64,000 nucleotides of DNA, taken from Sinobacterium norvegicum. Lineage in GTDB: Bacteria; Pseudomonadota; Gammaproteobacteria; Pseudomonadales; Sinobacteriaceae. Positions within the stretch are counted from its first letter, which is position 1. Every line of letters begins with the position of its first letter. Shown here in pieces: positions 19,948-30,717 of this stretch. Position numbers and translations under genes: made by a program. The notes under the pieces were generated by a model. The model made no database searches. It was given only the letters and a program-made list of their open reading frames with translations, and was not told the DNA's origin. The DNA lies in contig NZ_CAKLPX010000003.1 in the NCBI RefSeq assembly GCF_923077115.1, forward strand, positions 372,001 to 436,000. The letters run 5' to 3'.

Positions 19948-20445
19948 ATGCGCTTGACGACAAAAGGCCGCTACGCGGTGACAGCGATGCTGGATTTAGC
20001 TATCCATGCGGGGGAGGGGCCTGTGAGTCTTGCCGATATATCGAGCCGACAGGAGATTTCCCTCTCTTACTTGGAGCAATTATTCTCTAAGCTGAGGCGC
20101 CAAAAATTAGTCGTCAGTGTTCGAGGCCCCGGTGGAGGCTATCAGTTGAGTCGCGCCACGGAGAGTATATCGGTGGCAGAGGTTGTCGACGCAGTCGATG
20201 AGTCGGTTAATGTGACTAATTGTGGCGGCGAAGGTAATTGTACCGAACAGGGTTTTTGCTTAACCCACCATTTGTGGACTGATTTAAGTCAACAAATACA
20301 CAGCTTTTTACACGGTATCAGCCTAGATAGCTTGATGCAGAGACAAGAGGTGCAGCATATTTCAGCACGCCAGCACCGCAAAGAATTAGATGGCGCAAAT
20401 AACCCCGACACGATTGAGACGATCACGTTGTCAGGTTTGGGCTAG
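19948..20445 (+). CDS. iscR: Fe-S cluster-responsive regulator IscR
   Basis: A 165-residue Rrf2-family regulator. The start at 19948 (MRLTTKGRYAVTAMLD) matches known IscR; a frame open to 19882 would run into the promoter. A winged helix-turn-helix occupies residues 1-70. The [2Fe-2S] ligands are three cysteines spaced C-x5-C-x5-C (CGGEGN, CTEQGF, C) followed by the ligand histidine in LTHHLW. It represses isc when cluster supply is adequate. It is the first gene of iscRSUA-hscBA-fdx-iscX. Confidence 0.96.
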   Translation: MRLTTKGRYAVTAMLDLAIHAGEGPVSLADISSRQEISLSYLEQLFSKLRRQKLVVSVRGPGGGYQLSRATESISVAEVVDAVDESVNVTNCGGEGNCTEQGFCLTHHLWTDLSQQIHSFLHGISLDSLMQRQEVQHISARQHRKELDGANNPDTIETITLSGLG

Positions 20446-20487
20446 GCGACTCGTCGCCAACACAGATATCACTTGGAGTATTAACAC

Positions 20488-21702
20488 ATGCAATTACCGG
20501 TTTATTTCGATTATTCAGCAACCACCCCAGTCGATCCTCGCGTTGCCGAGGCGATGATGAAGTGTTTAACGCTGGACGGTAACTTTGGTAACCCGGCGTC
20601 GCGCTCGCACATCTATGGCTGGAAGTCAGAGGAAGCGGTGGAAAACGCCCGCCGTGACGTTGCTGATTTAATTAATGCTGACCCGCGGGAAATCGTTTGG
20701 ACCAGTGGTGCTACCGAGTCCAATAACCTTGCGATTAAGGGGGCAGCAAAATTCTACGCCAAAAACGGCAAGCATATTGTAACCTCTAAGGTTGAGCACA
20801 AAGCGGTGCTGGATACCTGTCGTCAGCTGGAGCGTGAGGGTTATGAGGTCACTTACCTCGAGCCAAACACGAACGGTATTATCACGCCAGAATCTGTCGA
20901 GGCGGTGTTGCGTGACGACACGATTATTGTCTCCATTATGCATGCGAATAACGAAATTGGCACGATTAACGACATCGCCGCGATTGGTGAATTGACCCGT
21001 CCACGCAAGATTTTATTCCATGTCGATGCGGCCCAAAGCGCCGGTAAGATTGAGATTGATATGGCGGCGATGAAAGTCGATATGTTATCGATCTCAGCGC
21101 ACAAAATGTATGGTCCCAAGGGTATTGGTGCGCTGTATGTTAGTCGCAAGCCGCGTGTTCGCTTAGAGGCGCAGATTCACGGTGGTGGTCATGAGCGTGG
21201 CATGCGTTCAGGCACGTTACCAACGCATCAAATTGTTGGTATGGGTGAGGCTGCTCGTGTGGCCAAGCAAGATATGGCCAAAGATGCCGAGCATGCACTG
21301 ACGCTTCGCAACCGTCTTTGGAATGGTGTAAATGGTATGGAAGAGGTGTTCCTCAACGGCGATGCCGAACAGCGTCTGCCAGGTAATGCCAATATCAGCT
21401 TTAACTTTGTTGAGGGTGAATCGCTGATTATGTCGTTGAAGGACTTGGCTGTGTCGAGTGGCTCTGCTTGTACCTCGGCCAGTTTAGAGCCCTCCTACGT
21501 GCTGCGTGCACTGGGTATGAACGACGAATTGGCGCACAGCTCGCTGCGCTTTAGTATCGGCCGTTTTACCACTGAAGAAGAAGTTGATTTTGCTATTGAA
21601 TGCTTAAAACAGGCAGTCAACAAGTTGCGTGAGTTATCACCGCTTTGGGATATGTACCAGGACGGTGTCGACCTCGACAGTATCGAGTGGTCTGCACATT
21701 AA
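20488..21702 (+). CDS. iscS: Cysteine desulfurase IscS
   Basis: A 404-residue PLP enzyme. The PLP-binding lysine is in [15 protein letters not shown], and the active-site cysteine loop is [20 protein letters not shown]. It releases sulfur from cysteine as a persulfide and passes it to IscU and to tRNA-thiolation partners. Its length equals E. coli IscS (404). It lies 42 bp after iscR. Confidence 0.97.
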   Translation: MQLPVYFDYSATTPVDPRVAEAMMKCLTLDGNFGNPASRSHIYGWKSEEAVENARRDVADLINADPREIVWTSGATESNNLAIKGAAKFYAKNGKHIVTSKVEHKAVLDTCRQLEREGYEVTYLEPNTNGIITPESVEAVLRDDTIIVSIMHANNEIGTINDIAAIGELTRPRKILFHVDAAQSAGKIEIDMAAMKVDMLSISAHKMYGPKGIGALYVSRKPRVRLEAQIHGGGHERGMRSGTLPTHQIVGMGEAARVAKQDMAKDAEHALTLRNRLWNGVNGMEEVFLNGDAEQRLPGNANISFNFVEGESLIMSLKDLAVSSGSACTSASLEPSYVLRALGMNDELAHSSLRFSIGRFTTEEEVDFAIECLKQAVNKLRELSPLWDMYQDGVDLDSIEWSAH

Positions 21703-21801
21703 ATTTATCAGCCTCGTCACTGGCGGGGCTATAGCGTTGACAAAAACAGCCTGAGCAAGGCGGCAATTGTTGAGTACTAAGAGTACATTGAGGAGATAAT
21801 C

Positions 21802-22185
21802 ATGGCTTATAGCGAACAGGTATTGGATCACTACGAAAATCCACGTAACGTCGGTAAGCTTGATGAAAAAGACGGCAACGTCGGCACCGGTATGGTGGGA
21901 GCACCTGCCTGCGGCGATGTGATGCGTCTACAGATTCAGGTGAGCGATGATGGTGTCATCGAAGATGCACGTTTTAAAACCTATGGCTGCGGCAGCGCCA
22001 TTGCCTCAAGCTCGCTGTTAACCGAGTGGGTTAAAGGTAAGACTTTGGATGAGGCCGGTGCAATTAAGAACACTGAGCTGGCTGAAGAGTTGGCTCTGCC
22101 GCCGGTTAAGATCCATTGTTCAGTATTGGCTGAAGATGCGATAAAAGCGGCAATTGCCGATGTTAAGCTTAAGCGCGGCGAGTAG
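21802..22185 (+). CDS. iscU: Fe-S cluster scaffold IscU
   Basis: A 127-residue scaffold with the three cluster-ligand cysteines in APACGDVM (Cys37), YGCGSAIASSS and HCSVLAEDA. The HscA-recognition motif LPPVK precedes the last cysteine. It assembles [2Fe-2S] clusters with sulfur from IscS before hand-over by HscBA. The gene has a good upstream GAGGAG. Confidence 0.97.
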   Translation: MAYSEQVLDHYENPRNVGKLDEKDGNVGTGMVGAPACGDVMRLQIQVSDDGVIEDARFKTYGCGSAIASSSLLTEWVKGKTLDEAGAIKNTELAEELALPPVKIHCSVLAEDAIKAAIADVKLKRGE

Positions 22186-22251
22186 TCGCACTTCGTTGTT
22201 TTTGTCTGTTAAGCGGGCGTTACCGGCATTGGCTGGGCCTGTGGAGATAGT

Positions 22252-22575
22252 ATGGCTGTAAGTATCACCGAATCCGCCGCCAACCATATTGGCGCCCAAT
22301 TGGCTAACCGCGGCAGCGGTTTAGGTATTCGCGTCGGCGTTCGCACCTCCGGCTGCTCTGGTATGGCTTATGTTCTGGAGTTTGTCGATACCACCGAGGA
22401 GCACGACAGTGTGTTTGAGGGGCATGGCGTCAAGGTTATTATTGACCCCAAGAGCTTGGTTTATCTCGATGGCACCGAGCTGGATTTTGTTAAAGAGGGG
22501 CTCAACGAAGGGTTGAAGTTTAATAATCCGAATGCCTCCAGCGAATGCGGTTGCGGCGAGAGTTTTCACGTCTAA
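22252..22575 (+). CDS. iscA: A-type Fe-S carrier IscA
   Basis: A 107-residue A-type carrier. The three conserved cysteines are present, in TSGCSGMAY and the C-terminal [10 protein letters not shown]. It moves clusters to apo-enzymes and is needed for [4Fe-4S] maturation in aerobic cells. It keeps the standard place between iscU and hscB. Confidence 0.95.
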   Translation: MAVSITESAANHIGAQLANRGSGLGIRVGVRTSGCSGMAYVLEFVDTTEEHDSVFEGHGVKVIIDPKSLVYLDGTELDFVKEGLNEGLKFNNPNASSECGCGESFHV

Positions 22576-22632
22576 GCTATTCTGTGCCCTGCGTGCAGGG
22601 TGCTCCTCTCACATCAGTAGTCAGTATTCTCT

Positions 22633-23175
22633 ATGAGCATTTTAAGCCTCGATAAAAATTATTTTGAGCTGTTTGGCTTGGAGGCGGGTTATGCCGTTGA
22701 ACTCTCGGCTTTGGCTGCTGTATATCGCAAGCTGCAGCAACAGTTTCACCCCGACCGATTCAGTGCCGCTGGCGACCGCGAGCAGCGCATGGCAGTGCAG
22801 ATGAGTGCGCGTATCAATGAGGCTTATAATGCCTTGTCATCACCCTTAAAAAGGGCGCAATACCTGCTTAAATTACAAGATATCGACGCCAGTGGTGAGA
22901 ATACCACGACCAATGATCCGCAATTTTTGATGCAGCAAATCATGTTGCGTGAGCAGTTATCGGAAGTGCGAGAGCAGGCCGACCCCGAGTCGGCCATCGA
23001 ATCAATGAAGGCCGAAGTGGAGGCGATGATTACCGCTGCCAGCGACGAGTTTTCCCAGGCCTACCAACAAAATAATACTGCCGTGGCGACTGCGGTGGTC
23101 GCTCGAATGCAATTTTTGTACAAATTGCTGGTTGAAGTCGAGCGGGTAGAAGAAAGCATTTTTGACGACGAATAA
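22633..23175 (+). CDS. hscB: Fe-S cluster co-chaperone HscB
   Basis: A 180-residue J-domain protein. The HPD tripeptide that stimulates HscA is in QQFHPDRF (about residue 40), and the C-terminal helical bundle binds IscU. E. coli HscB has 171 residues. It delivers IscU to HscA, encoded 47 bp downstream. Confidence 0.95.
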   Translation: MSILSLDKNYFELFGLEAGYAVELSALAAVYRKLQQQFHPDRFSAAGDREQRMAVQMSARINEAYNALSSPLKRAQYLLKLQDIDASGENTTTNDPQFLMQQIMLREQLSEVREQADPESAIESMKAEVEAMITAASDEFSQAYQQNNTAVATAVVARMQFLYKLLVEVERVEESIFDDE

Positions 23176-23222
23176 CCTCGGCTTTTGGCGGGTTTAGTTT
23201 TTAACGATTTTAGGTGGCGTAA

Positions 23223-25151
23223 ATGGCCCTGTTACAAATTTCTGAGCCTGGACAGGCTCCTGCTCCGCACCAGCGCAAACTGGCTGTTGGTATCGATTTA
23301 GGGACGACTAATTCGCTGGTGGCCAGTGTCCGTTCAGGCTCTGCGGCAACCCTGCCCAATCTGGCCGGTGAACACCTGCTGCCATCGGTGGTGCACTATG
23401 GCGATAGCGCTGTCTGTGTCGGTGCCGAGGCTGAAAAATTTGCCGGTTCTGACCCTTATAATACTATCGCCTCTGCCAAGCGTTTAATCGGTCGCGGTGT
23501 CGAGGACGTAAAGACCTTGGCGGGTGAGCTGCCTTATCGGTTCAGCCCCAGCGACGGAGGCATGCCGACAATCAATACTGCTGCCGGTGATGTCAGTCCG
23601 GTTCAAGTCAGCGCCGAAATTTTAAAGCAGCTGCGTCAGCGCGGCGAAGACACCCTCGGTGGCGAGTTGAATGGCGCCGTTATTACCGTGCCAGCTTATT
23701 TTGATGACGCCCAGCGTCAGGCAACCAAAGACGCGGCAAAGATTGCTGGTTTGAACGTATTGCGCCTACTAAATGAGCCAACTGCTGCGGCGGTGGCCTA
23801 CGGCCTCGACAGCGGTGATGAGGGTGTGATTGCTGTCTACGACCTGGGTGGCGGCACTTTTGATGTGTCTATTTTACGTCTGAGTCGCGGTGTGTTCGAG
23901 GTGTTGGCCACCGGTGGGGACTCAGCCCTCGGTGGTGATGACTTTGATCGCCTGTTAGCCGATTGGTTTATTGCGCAATCCGGTCAGTCGGTTACCGATG
24001 CGGCGGCACTGCGTCGTGTGCTGATGGCGGCAAAGCGGGCAAAAGAGCAGTTGTCAGAGCAGACAGAGGTTGCGGTAGATTTAGCGGATGAGCTGTCTTG
24101 GCAGGGTAAGATTTCGGCTCAGCAGTTTGCCGAATTGGCAAAGCCATTGATTGATCAAACACTGAAGGCCTGCAAGCGCGCGATGCGAGATGCCAAGGTT
24201 AAGGCGGCTGATATTGATAACGTGGTGATGGTCGGTGGCTCGACCCGTGCCTTGGCTGTGCGCCAGGGGGCTGCTGAGTTGTTTGGCAAGCCGCCGTTGG
24301 TCAATATTGATCCCGACCGCGTTGTGGCCATTGGTGCAGCTATTCAAGCCAATGTGCTGGTGGGTAATGCCAGCAGCGATGATTTGCTATTGCTCGACGT
24401 GATACCACTGTCGTTGGGTATCGAGACCATGGGTGGTCTAATGGAGAAGGTGATTCATCGTAATACCACGATTCCTGTGTCAATGGCGCAGGAGTTTACC
24501 ACCTATAAAGACGGTCAGACCGCGATGGCAATACATGTCTTGCAGGGTGAGCGAGAGATGGTCAGCGATGCGCGTTCGCTGGCACGTTTTGAGTTGAAGG
24601 GTATTCCGCCGATGGCGGCGGGGGCGGCGCATATCCGCGTGAGCTTCCAGATAGATGCCGATGGCTTGTTGAGTGTCAGTGCGCTGGAAAAAAACAGTGG
24701 TGCCAGTGCCGGTGTTCAGGTCAAGCCCTCCTACGGCTTGAGTGACAATGCAATAAGCGGCATGATTACCGACTCCTTTAGCAATGCTAAGCAGGATCAG
24801 CAGGCTCGCGAGCTACGCGAACAGCAGGTTGAGGCCGATCGTATTATTGAGAGCCTGATGTCGGCGATGCTTACCGACGGCAACGCCTTGTTGAGTGAAT
24901 CGGAGCGCAATGATTTAACCGCGGCGATGGAGACCTTGGTAGTGCTGCGCAATGGCGATAGTGCTCGCGCGATTGCCGATGGCATAGAGAGCTTGGCCAA
25001 GGCCAGTGACTTCTTCGCCGAACGCAGAATGGACAGCAGTATCAAGCAGGCCTTAGCCGGTCACAGCGTCGATGAATTTGAAGCGGCCGAAGACAGTACC
25101 CTGGGCTGTGAAGAAAAAGCGGCAAAGGCGGCAGAGCAGCCCAAGTCTTAA
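23223..25151 (+). CDS. hscA: Hsp70-type chaperone HscA
   Basis: A 642-residue specialised Hsp70, slightly longer than E. coli HscA (616). The actin-like ATPase domain shows [29 protein letters not shown] and [14 protein letters not shown]. The substrate-binding domain and lid follow. ATP-driven cycles release clusters from the IscU LPPVK motif. The N-terminal stretch before GIDLGTT is short and proline-rich, as in other HscA proteins. Confidence 0.96.
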   Translation: MALLQISEPGQAPAPHQRKLAVGIDLGTTNSLVASVRSGSAATLPNLAGEHLLPSVVHYGDSAVCVGAEAEKFAGSDPYNTIASAKRLIGRGVEDVKTLAGELPYRFSPSDGGMPTINTAAGDVSPVQVSAEILKQLRQRGEDTLGGELNGAVITVPAYFDDAQRQATKDAAKIAGLNVLRLLNEPTAAAVAYGLDSGDEGVIAVYDLGGGTFDVSILRLSRGVFEVLATGGDSALGGDDFDRLLADWFIAQSGQSVTDAAALRRVLMAAKRAKEQLSEQTEVAVDLADELSWQGKISAQQFAELAKPLIDQTLKACKRAMRDAKVKAADIDNVVMVGGSTRALAVRQGAAELFGKPPLVNIDPDRVVAIGAAIQANVLVGNASSDDLLLLDVIPLSLGIETMGGLMEKVIHRNTTIPVSMAQEFTTYKDGQTAMAIHVLQGEREMVSDARSLARFELKGIPPMAAGAAHIRVSFQIDADGLLSVSALEKNSGASAGVQVKPSYGLSDNAISGMITDSFSNAKQDQQARELREQQVEADRIIESLMSAMLTDGNALLSESERNDLTAAMETLVVLRNGDSARAIADGIESLAKASDFFAERRMDSSIKQALAGHSVDEFEAAEDSTLGCEEKAAKAAEQPKS

Positions 25152-25216
25152 GCCAGTAAGAGTTAATTAAGTCGGTGCTCAATGCCGACGCCGGATTCCT
25201 AACAAGAGAGTGAATT

Positions 25217-25555
25217 ATGCCTCAAATAGTAGTATTACCTCATCACGAGCTTTGTCCTGAGGGCGCCGTTATCGAGGCTGATGAGGGCAAAACAGTCTGT
25301 AAGACGCTGCTTGAAAACGATATTGAAATCGAGCACGCCTGTGAGATGTCCTGTGCCTGTACCACCTGCCATGTGGTTATTCGTGAGGGTTTCGACTCGA
25401 TGGATGAGGCCGATGAGCTAGAAGAGGACTTTCTCGATAAGGCGTGGGGGCTGGAGCCGGATTCGCGCCTGAGTTGTCAGGCTGTTGTAGGCGAAGAAAA
25501 TTTGGTGGTTGAGATTCCGAAATACACGATCAACCAAGTCTCTGAAAATCATTAA
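25217..25555 (+). CDS. fdx: ISC-type [2Fe-2S] ferredoxin
   Basis: A 112-residue adrenodoxin-type ferredoxin. The cluster ligands are CEMSCACTTC (first and last two used as C-x5-C-x2-C) and a later cysteine in LSCQAVVG. It supplies electrons during cluster assembly. It sits in its standard place after hscA, with iscX 18 bp downstream. Confidence 0.95.
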   Translation: MPQIVVLPHHELCPEGAVIEADEGKTVCKTLLENDIEIEHACEMSCACTTCHVVIREGFDSMDEADELEEDFLDKAWGLEPDSRLSCQAVVGEENLVVEIPKYTINQVSENH

Positions 25556-25573
25556 TGAATAAGGTATAAAGTA

Positions 25574-25768
25574 ATGCAGTGGACTGATGTGCTGGATATT
25601 GCGATTGAGTTGTATGAGGCTCACCCGGATGTAGACCCCAAGGGGGTCCGATTTACCGATTTGCGTCAGTGGGTTATGGATTTGCCAGAGTTTGAAGGCG
25701 ATGCAGATCGCTGTGGTGAAAAGGTATTAGAGGCCATTCAACAGGCGTGGATCGACGAAGCAGAGTAG
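25574..25768 (+). CDS. iscX: Fe-S assembly regulator IscX
   Basis: A 64-residue acidic protein with MQWTDVLDIAIELYEAHPD and the IscX signature VRFTDLRQWV. IscX binds IscS and iron and tunes desulfurase activity. It is the last gene of the isc operon, and a terminator-like hairpin follows 30 bp on. Confidence 0.94.
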   Translation: MQWTDVLDIAIELYEAHPDVDPKGVRFTDLRQWVMDLPEFEGDADRCGEKVLEAIQQAWIDEAE

Positions 25769-25796
25769 GCTTAGTGTATACAAGCTGAGGCATACT

Positions 25797-25826
25797 AAAG
25801 CACCGCGACAAAACCGCGGTGTTTTG
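25797..25826 (+). terminator. Terminator of the isc operon
   Basis: A 7-bp G/C stem CACCGCG / CGCGGTG (25801-25807 with 25815-25821) with an A-rich loop is followed by TTTT. Flanking A and T bases extend the stem. Confidence 0.75.
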
Positions 25827-25942
25827 CTGTCTGGCCCGTGAGATTCGGTGTTAAGTATGCTAAATATCCTGTGATAGTGATTATTTGTCATTAACTGTGT
25901 CTTTTGCGGTCTCTACAGATACTAATTTGCCAGCAGTGCCGG

Positions 25943-25948
25943 TATAAT
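25943..25948 (+). promoter_or_regulatory. -10 element of a probable ndk promoter
   Basis: A perfect TATAAT 94 bp before ndk. No good -35 lies at 16-18 bp, so the strength and the exact start are uncertain. Confidence 0.4.
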
Positions 25949-26042
25949 CGCCGCCTCAAATCGGCCGCTTGCTGGCTTGATATAAAAATTTAACGACTCG
26001 AGTCACCTCGGGTTAAATAATCTAAAATTGGGAGAAGTCTAC

Positions 26043-26468
26043 GTGGCTATCGAACGCACTCTATCTATTGTAAAACCTGACGCCGTTGCTAAAAATGTTG
26101 TTGGTGAAATCTACAGCCGTTTCGAAAAGAACGGTCTGCAAATTGTTGCCGCTAAAATGGTTCAGTTAAGCCAGGAAAAAGCAGAAGGTTTTTACGCTGA
26201 ACACAAAGAGCGTCCTTTCTTCCCAGCCTTGGTTGAGTTCATGACCTCTGGCCCTGTTTGTGTTCAGGTGCTTGAAGGTGAAGGCGCAGTATTGAAAAAC
26301 CGCGACCTAATGGGTGCGACTAACCCCGCTGAAGCCGATGCCGGTACTATCCGCGCAGACTTCGCCAGCTCTATCGATGCCAATGCTGTTCACGGTTCAG
26401 ATGCTGTTGAATCTGCTGCTCGTGAAATTGCATACTTCTTCGCAGAAGATGAAATCTGTCCACGCTAA
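26043..26468 (+). CDS. ndk: Nucleoside diphosphate kinase
   Basis: A 141-residue kinase from the GTG at 26043 ([15 protein letters not shown]), with GGGAGA seven bases upstream; an in-frame TTG at 26028 lies within that ribosome site. The active-site histidine is in [12 protein letters not shown]. It swaps the gamma phosphate between nucleoside triphosphates and balances NTP and dNTP pools. It follows the isc terminator and has its own -10 element. Confidence 0.96.
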   Translation: MAIERTLSIVKPDAVAKNVVGEIYSRFEKNGLQIVAAKMVQLSQEKAEGFYAEHKERPFFPALVEFMTSGPVCVQVLEGEGAVLKNRDLMGATNPAEADAGTIRADFASSIDANAVHGSDAVESAAREIAYFFAEDEICPR

Positions 26469-26545
26469 GCTCTTGTGAGTTTGCAAAATAGCGGTGCTTA
26501 GGTGCCGCTAAGTGGATAAAAGCCCTATACTTTATATAGGCAATT

Positions 26546-26572
26546 CGGAGGCTTGGCCTCCGTTGTTATTTC
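26546..26572 (+). terminator. Terminator after ndk
   Basis: A perfect 7-bp stem CGGAGGC / GCCTCCG with a TTG loop is followed by a T-rich tract, 78 bp after ndk and about 70 bp before rlmN. Confidence 0.65.
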
Positions 26573-26640
26573 TACCTCGGGTAATTTTTCCCGATGGCTA
26601 GTAAATATCATAGAATTTTGATGATCGAATTAGGTGTTTT

Positions 26641-27822
26641 ATGAGCGAATCCAGCAACCCCGATTTTACCAATGCCGCCGAGGCTGTGGCGGAGCCAAAA
26701 ATCAACCTACTCGGTCTGTCGCAGCAGAAGCTGCGCAGTTTCCTCAAGGCCGTTGATGAGAAGCCTTTTCGTGCTGAGCAGTTGTCGAAATGGATCCACC
26801 ATCACGGTGTGACCGACTTCGATGAAATGACTAATCTCAGTAAGTCGTTGCGGGCTAAGTTAAATGCCGTGGCTGAAATACGTGCGCCGGAAGTTGTCAG
26901 TGAGGAAACCTCGAAGGATGGCACGCGTAAGTGGGTGTTGCGCACGGATGAGAACGGTTTGATTGAAACGGTGTTTATCCCGGAAGATGGACGCGGTACG
27001 CTTTGCGTCTCCTCCCAGGTCGGCTGCTCTCTCGATTGCAGCTTCTGCTCAACGGGTAAACAGGGGTTTCAGCGTGATTTAACCGCTGCGGAGATTATTG
27101 GTCAGGTGTGGTTGGCACTGCGCTCTTTCGACGGTTTTAAATCGGGTAACGGTCGTGTTGTCACCAATGTGGTGATGATGGGCATGGGCGAGCCATTACT
27201 AAACTTCGATAATGTCATGCAATCGATGGATCTGATGATGGACGACCTCGGTTACGGTATATCGAAGCGTCGTGTAACATTGTCGACCTCCGGCGTGGTG
27301 CCGGCGCTGGAGAAGATGATCGGCCTGACAGATGTATCGCTGGCGATTTCATTGCATGCACCGGTCAACGAGTTGCGCAGCGAATTAGTTCCGATCAACA
27401 AAAAGTATCCGATAGAAATGCTGCTGGATACCGTGCAGCGTTATATGGATTCACTGCCGGATAAAAAACGTGTGGTCACCATAGAATACACCTTGATCAA
27501 CGGGGTTAATGACCGTGCCGAACACGCCCATCAACTGTCCCAGTTGCTTAAGCAAACGCCTTGTAAAATCAACTTAATTCCGTTTAATCCATTCTCCATG
27601 AGTGATTATAAGCGAGTTTCAAATACAGCACTTGATCGTTTCCGCAAGATTTTGCAACATGACGGTTATGTTGTCACCGTACGCACGACCCGAGGCGATG
27701 ATATCGATGCAGCCTGCGGCCAATTAGTGGGTGATGTCAAAGATCGTACCAAGCGTGCGGCCAGACACCGTGCCGCTCGTGGTATCGAAGACCAGCAAGA
27801 CATTATTAAGATTGTTGAATAA
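26641..27822 (+). CDS. rlmN: Dual-specificity 23S rRNA/tRNA adenine-C2 methyltransferase RlmN
   Basis: A 393-residue radical-SAM enzyme. The [4Fe-4S] cysteines are in [15 protein letters not shown], the upstream cysteine is in LCVSSQVG, and the methyl-carrying cysteine is in DAACGQL near the C-terminus. It methylates A2503 of 23S rRNA and A37 of some tRNAs. It needs Fe-S clusters, which fits its place just after the isc operon. pilW follows after 63 bp. Confidence 0.96.
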   Translation: MSESSNPDFTNAAEAVAEPKINLLGLSQQKLRSFLKAVDEKPFRAEQLSKWIHHHGVTDFDEMTNLSKSLRAKLNAVAEIRAPEVVSEETSKDGTRKWVLRTDENGLIETVFIPEDGRGTLCVSSQVGCSLDCSFCSTGKQGFQRDLTAAEIIGQVWLALRSFDGFKSGNGRVVTNVVMMGMGEPLLNFDNVMQSMDLMMDDLGYGISKRRVTLSTSGVVPALEKMIGLTDVSLAISLHAPVNELRSELVPINKKYPIEMLLDTVQRYMDSLPDKKRVVTIEYTLINGVNDRAEHAHQLSQLLKQTPCKINLIPFNPFSMSDYKRVSNTALDRFRKILQHDGYVVTVRTTRGDDIDAACGQLVGDVKDRTKRAARHRAARGIEDQQDIIKIVE

Positions 27823-27885
27823 GTTACACGGCGACTATGCTTCTGCTGCCTATGGCGACAAAATTACAATAATTCGGAGCGTTAT

Positions 27886-28686
27886 ATGAACAGCTTAAAG
27901 CCCTCGAGGCTGGTTAAATTTTTCGCAACACTGGTCACTGCATCGGTGTTGCTATCGGCTGGAGGGTGCATGAGTGTTGAGCAAACCTCTGTCGATGGTC
28001 GTGAAGTCAATGCTGAGAAAGCTGTCAACGATCATGTGAAGGCGGCGATGACCTACTTGTCCGATGGTCAGGTTGGTGCAGCCCAGCGCCACCTCAACCG
28101 AGCGCTGGAGTTGGACCCGAAATCAATTCCTGCTCATAATGCCTTGGCTCTCAGCTATAGCATGACGGGAGAGCTGGAGTTGGCTGAAAAGTCCTATCTG
28201 GATTTGCTGAATATCGATCCGGGTTACAGCACGGCAAGAAACAACTATGCCGGCATGTTATTCAAACTCGGCCGCACCGATGAGGCCTGTGATCAATGGC
28301 AGACTGTGGTGGCAGATGGCACCTACGATCGCCGCGCTGGTGCCTATTATAACCTGGGCCAATGTCGCTTGGTGCAACAACGCTTCGCACCCGCCGAACA
28401 GGCTTTTGAGCGCTCCATCGCATTGGATCGTAACAACCCGGCAAGCTATATCGAACTGGCCAAGCTGTACTATGGCAACGGCCAATATGATAAATCGCAG
28501 GTGCTTTACAGCGAGTATCGTAATAAAAAGGGCCAGCCCAGCCCGTCCAGTTTGTTGCTGGGGATTAAATTAGCCGTTGAAAACGGTGACCAGAACGCCC
28601 AGGCCAGCCAAGCCCTGGCGCTGAAGAGTTTATTCCCAGACAGCCCTGAATATTTGGAGTATCAGCGCCGTGCCAGAAATCAATAA
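27886..28686 (+). CDS. pilW: Type IV pilus assembly lipoprotein PilW/PilF (TPR)
   Basis: A 266-residue protein with a lipoprotein signal whose modified cysteine would be Cys28 (LLSAGGC). Repeated TPR helices follow, visible as RHLNRALELDPKSIPAHN and later NPASYIELAKLYY. PilW/PilF is an outer-membrane lipoprotein that helps the PilQ secretin assemble. It opens the pilW-rodZ-ispG-hisS run typical of pseudomonads, and its end overlaps rodZ by 17 bp. Confidence 0.9.
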   Translation: MNSLKPSRLVKFFATLVTASVLLSAGGCMSVEQTSVDGREVNAEKAVNDHVKAAMTYLSDGQVGAAQRHLNRALELDPKSIPAHNALALSYSMTGELELAEKSYLDLLNIDPGYSTARNNYAGMLFKLGRTDEACDQWQTVVADGTYDRRAGAYYNLGQCRLVQQRFAPAEQAFERSIALDRNNPASYIELAKLYYGNGQYDKSQVLYSEYRNKKGQPSPSSLLLGIKLAVENGDQNAQASQALALKSLFPDSPEYLEYQRRARNQ

Positions 28687-29518
28687 TGCCGATCAGCCCA
28701 TCGCTGAAAACGTGCATGTGGGGCAGTTGTTATCTGATGCCCGTAGAGCAAAGGGCCTGAGCATTGAAGATGTTGCGCTGCACCTGTGTATTACACAGAA
28801 GAATGTCGCCGCCATTGAGATTGAGAATTATCAGGCCATCGGTAGCAGTGTCTTTGTCCTAGGTTATTTGAAAAACTATGCCTTGTTATTGGGTTTGGAT
28901 GTCGATGAGGTGCAGCGGCGCTATCGCGAGCAACTTCCTAAGAAACAAGAGAAACGCTCGATTACCAAACCGCAGCTATCAATACATAAGCGCCATAGTG
29001 GCTCACCTCTTTGGCTGTTAGTTGTGTTAAGTGTTTGTATTGGTGGTGCCTTTTGGTTGTTCTCCGGTGAGCCTGTCAGCCGTGAGGTAACCACTACCAA
29101 CGAGGTGAAAGTGTTGACGGCCAGCGGAGACACAGTAGTTGAGTCATTGTCTCAGCCCGTTGTTGTCGAGTCTGAGCCAGCCCTAGTAACAGAGGTTGAG
29201 CCACTGGTATTAGACGAGCAGCCACTGCTGACTGACGACAGTGGCAGTGAGGTTGTCGAACAGGTCTTACCTGACCAGCGTCTATCGATGTATTTCGATG
29301 ATGAGTGCTGGGTAGAGGTGCGCGATGGCAGTGGCAAGAGACTGTTGTCTGGTATTAAAAAGCAGGGCGATCAGGTTGAATTTGACGGCATTGCCCCCTA
29401 TCAATTGGTAATTGGTAAGGTCGGCGCAGTCAGATTAACGTACAATGGTGAAAATGTTGAGGTGGTTGCCCGGAGCGGCAAGAAAACTGCCAAATTAACC
29501 GTCGGAAAGGCCAGTTAA
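28670..29518 (+). CDS. rodZ: Cytoskeletal protein RodZ
   Basis: A 282-residue inner-membrane protein starting at a GTG inside the end of pilW. An N-terminal helix-turn-helix ([20 protein letters not shown]) binds MreB in the family. A single membrane helix (about residues 108-125, [16 protein letters not shown]) is followed by an acidic linker and a C-terminal beta domain. It sets rod shape with MreB. Its stop overlaps the ispG start as TAATG, suggesting coupled translation. Confidence 0.92.
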   Translation: MPEINNADQPIAENVHVGQLLSDARRAKGLSIEDVALHLCITQKNVAAIEIENYQAIGSSVFVLGYLKNYALLLGLDVDEVQRRYREQLPKKQEKRSITKPQLSIHKRHSGSPLWLLVVLSVCIGGAFWLFSGEPVSREVTTTNEVKVLTASGDTVVESLSQPVVVESEPALVTEVEPLVLDEQPLLTDDSGSEVVEQVLPDQRLSMYFDDECWVEVRDGSGKRLLSGIKKQGDQVEFDGIAPYQLVIGKVGAVRLTYNGENVEVVARSGKKTAKLTVGKAS

Positions 29519-30630
29519 TGAATTTCGAGTCCCCAATTAAGCGTAGAGTGTCACGCCAGATTATGGTCGGCGATGTTGCCGTCGGCGGCGATGCACCGAT
29601 TTCAGTACAGAGCATGACCAACACTGAGACCTGCGATATCAGTGCCACGGTGGCTCAGATTCAAGCGATTACTGAGGCCGGTGCCGATATCGTACGAGTT
29701 TCTGTGCCCACCATGGATGCCGCCGAGGCCTTTGGCAAGATTCGCCAACAGGTCAACGTGCCGCTGGTGGCCGATATTCACTTCGATCACAAAATTGCGC
29801 TGCGGGTTGCCGAGTTGGGTGTCGATTGTCTGCGTATCAACCCCGGTAATATTGGCCGTGATGACAAGGTTCGTGAAGTTGTTGCCTGCGCCCGTGATAA
29901 GAATATTCCTATCCGTATTGGTGTGAATGCCGGCTCCCTTGAACGTGAATTATTGCGTAAGTACAAGGAGCCTACGGCTGAGGCGATGGTCGAATCAGCC
30001 ATGCACCACATTGATATACTCGACAAACTCGATTTTCAGCAGTTTAAATTGAGCATGAAGGCCTCGGACGTTTTTATGGCGGTCGATGCCTATCGTCGTA
30101 TTGCCACACAAATTGATCAGCCGCTGCACTTGGGGATTACTGAGGCCGGCGGCCTGCGCTCCGGTACGGTTAAGTCCTCTGTCGGTTTAGGTATGCTGTT
30201 GATGGACGGGATCGGCGATACCATGCGTATTTCCTTGGCTGCTGACCCGGTGCATGAGGTCAAAGTTGGCTTCGATATTTTGAGAAGCCTGAAGCTGCGC
30301 ACCAAGGGTATCAACTTTATTGCCTGCCCGAGTTGTTCGCGCCAAAATTTCGATGTTGTCGGCACCATGAATGAGTTAGAGGGTCGAGTCGAAGATATCA
30401 TGACGCCGCTCGATGTTGCGGTAATCGGTTGTATTGTCAATGGTCCCGGAGAGGCCAAGGTTGCCGATATCGGTTTGACCGGCGGCACGCCCAGCAATAT
30501 GATTTTTATCGACGGTAAAACCGACCACAAAATCGGTCAGGAAAACCTGGTCGACACACTAGAGGAGCTGATTCGGGAGAAGGCGGCTAAGCGACAATCT
30601 GAGCTCGACGACATCATTGTAAAAAGCTAG
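29518..30630 (+). CDS. ispG: 4-hydroxy-3-methylbut-2-en-1-yl diphosphate synthase
   Basis: A 370-residue enzyme of the MEP isoprenoid pathway. The N-terminal TIM barrel starts with the conserved [12 protein letters not shown]. The C-terminal [4Fe-4S] domain has cysteines in [10 protein letters not shown] and [11 protein letters not shown]. It reduces MEcPP to HMBPP. It overlaps rodZ by one base. Confidence 0.97.
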   Translation: MNFESPIKRRVSRQIMVGDVAVGGDAPISVQSMTNTETCDISATVAQIQAITEAGADIVRVSVPTMDAAEAFGKIRQQVNVPLVADIHFDHKIALRVAELGVDCLRINPGNIGRDDKVREVVACARDKNIPIRIGVNAGSLERELLRKYKEPTAEAMVESAMHHIDILDKLDFQQFKLSMKASDVFMAVDAYRRIATQIDQPLHLGITEAGGLRSGTVKSSVGLGMLLMDGIGDTMRISLAADPVHEVKVGFDILRSLKLRTKGINFIACPSCSRQNFDVVGTMNELEGRVEDIMTPLDVAVIGCIVNGPGEAKVADIGLTGGTPSNMIFIDGKTDHKIGQENLVDTLEELIREKAAKRQSELDDIIVKS

Positions 30631-30655
30631 CTGATTACGCTCGCTGGCAGGATTA

Positions 30656-30690
30656 GAACAGGTGCTCAGTCACCTGTTTATTTGTTTTTA
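30656..30690 (+). terminator. Terminator or attenuator between ispG and hisS
   Basis: A perfect 8-bp stem AACAGGTG / CACCTGTT with a six-base loop is followed by a T-rich tract, just before the hisS ribosome site. It probably reduces read-through into hisS. Confidence 0.75.
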
Positions 30691-30717
30691 AAGAACTGAT
30701 TTTTGGAAGATAAAAAC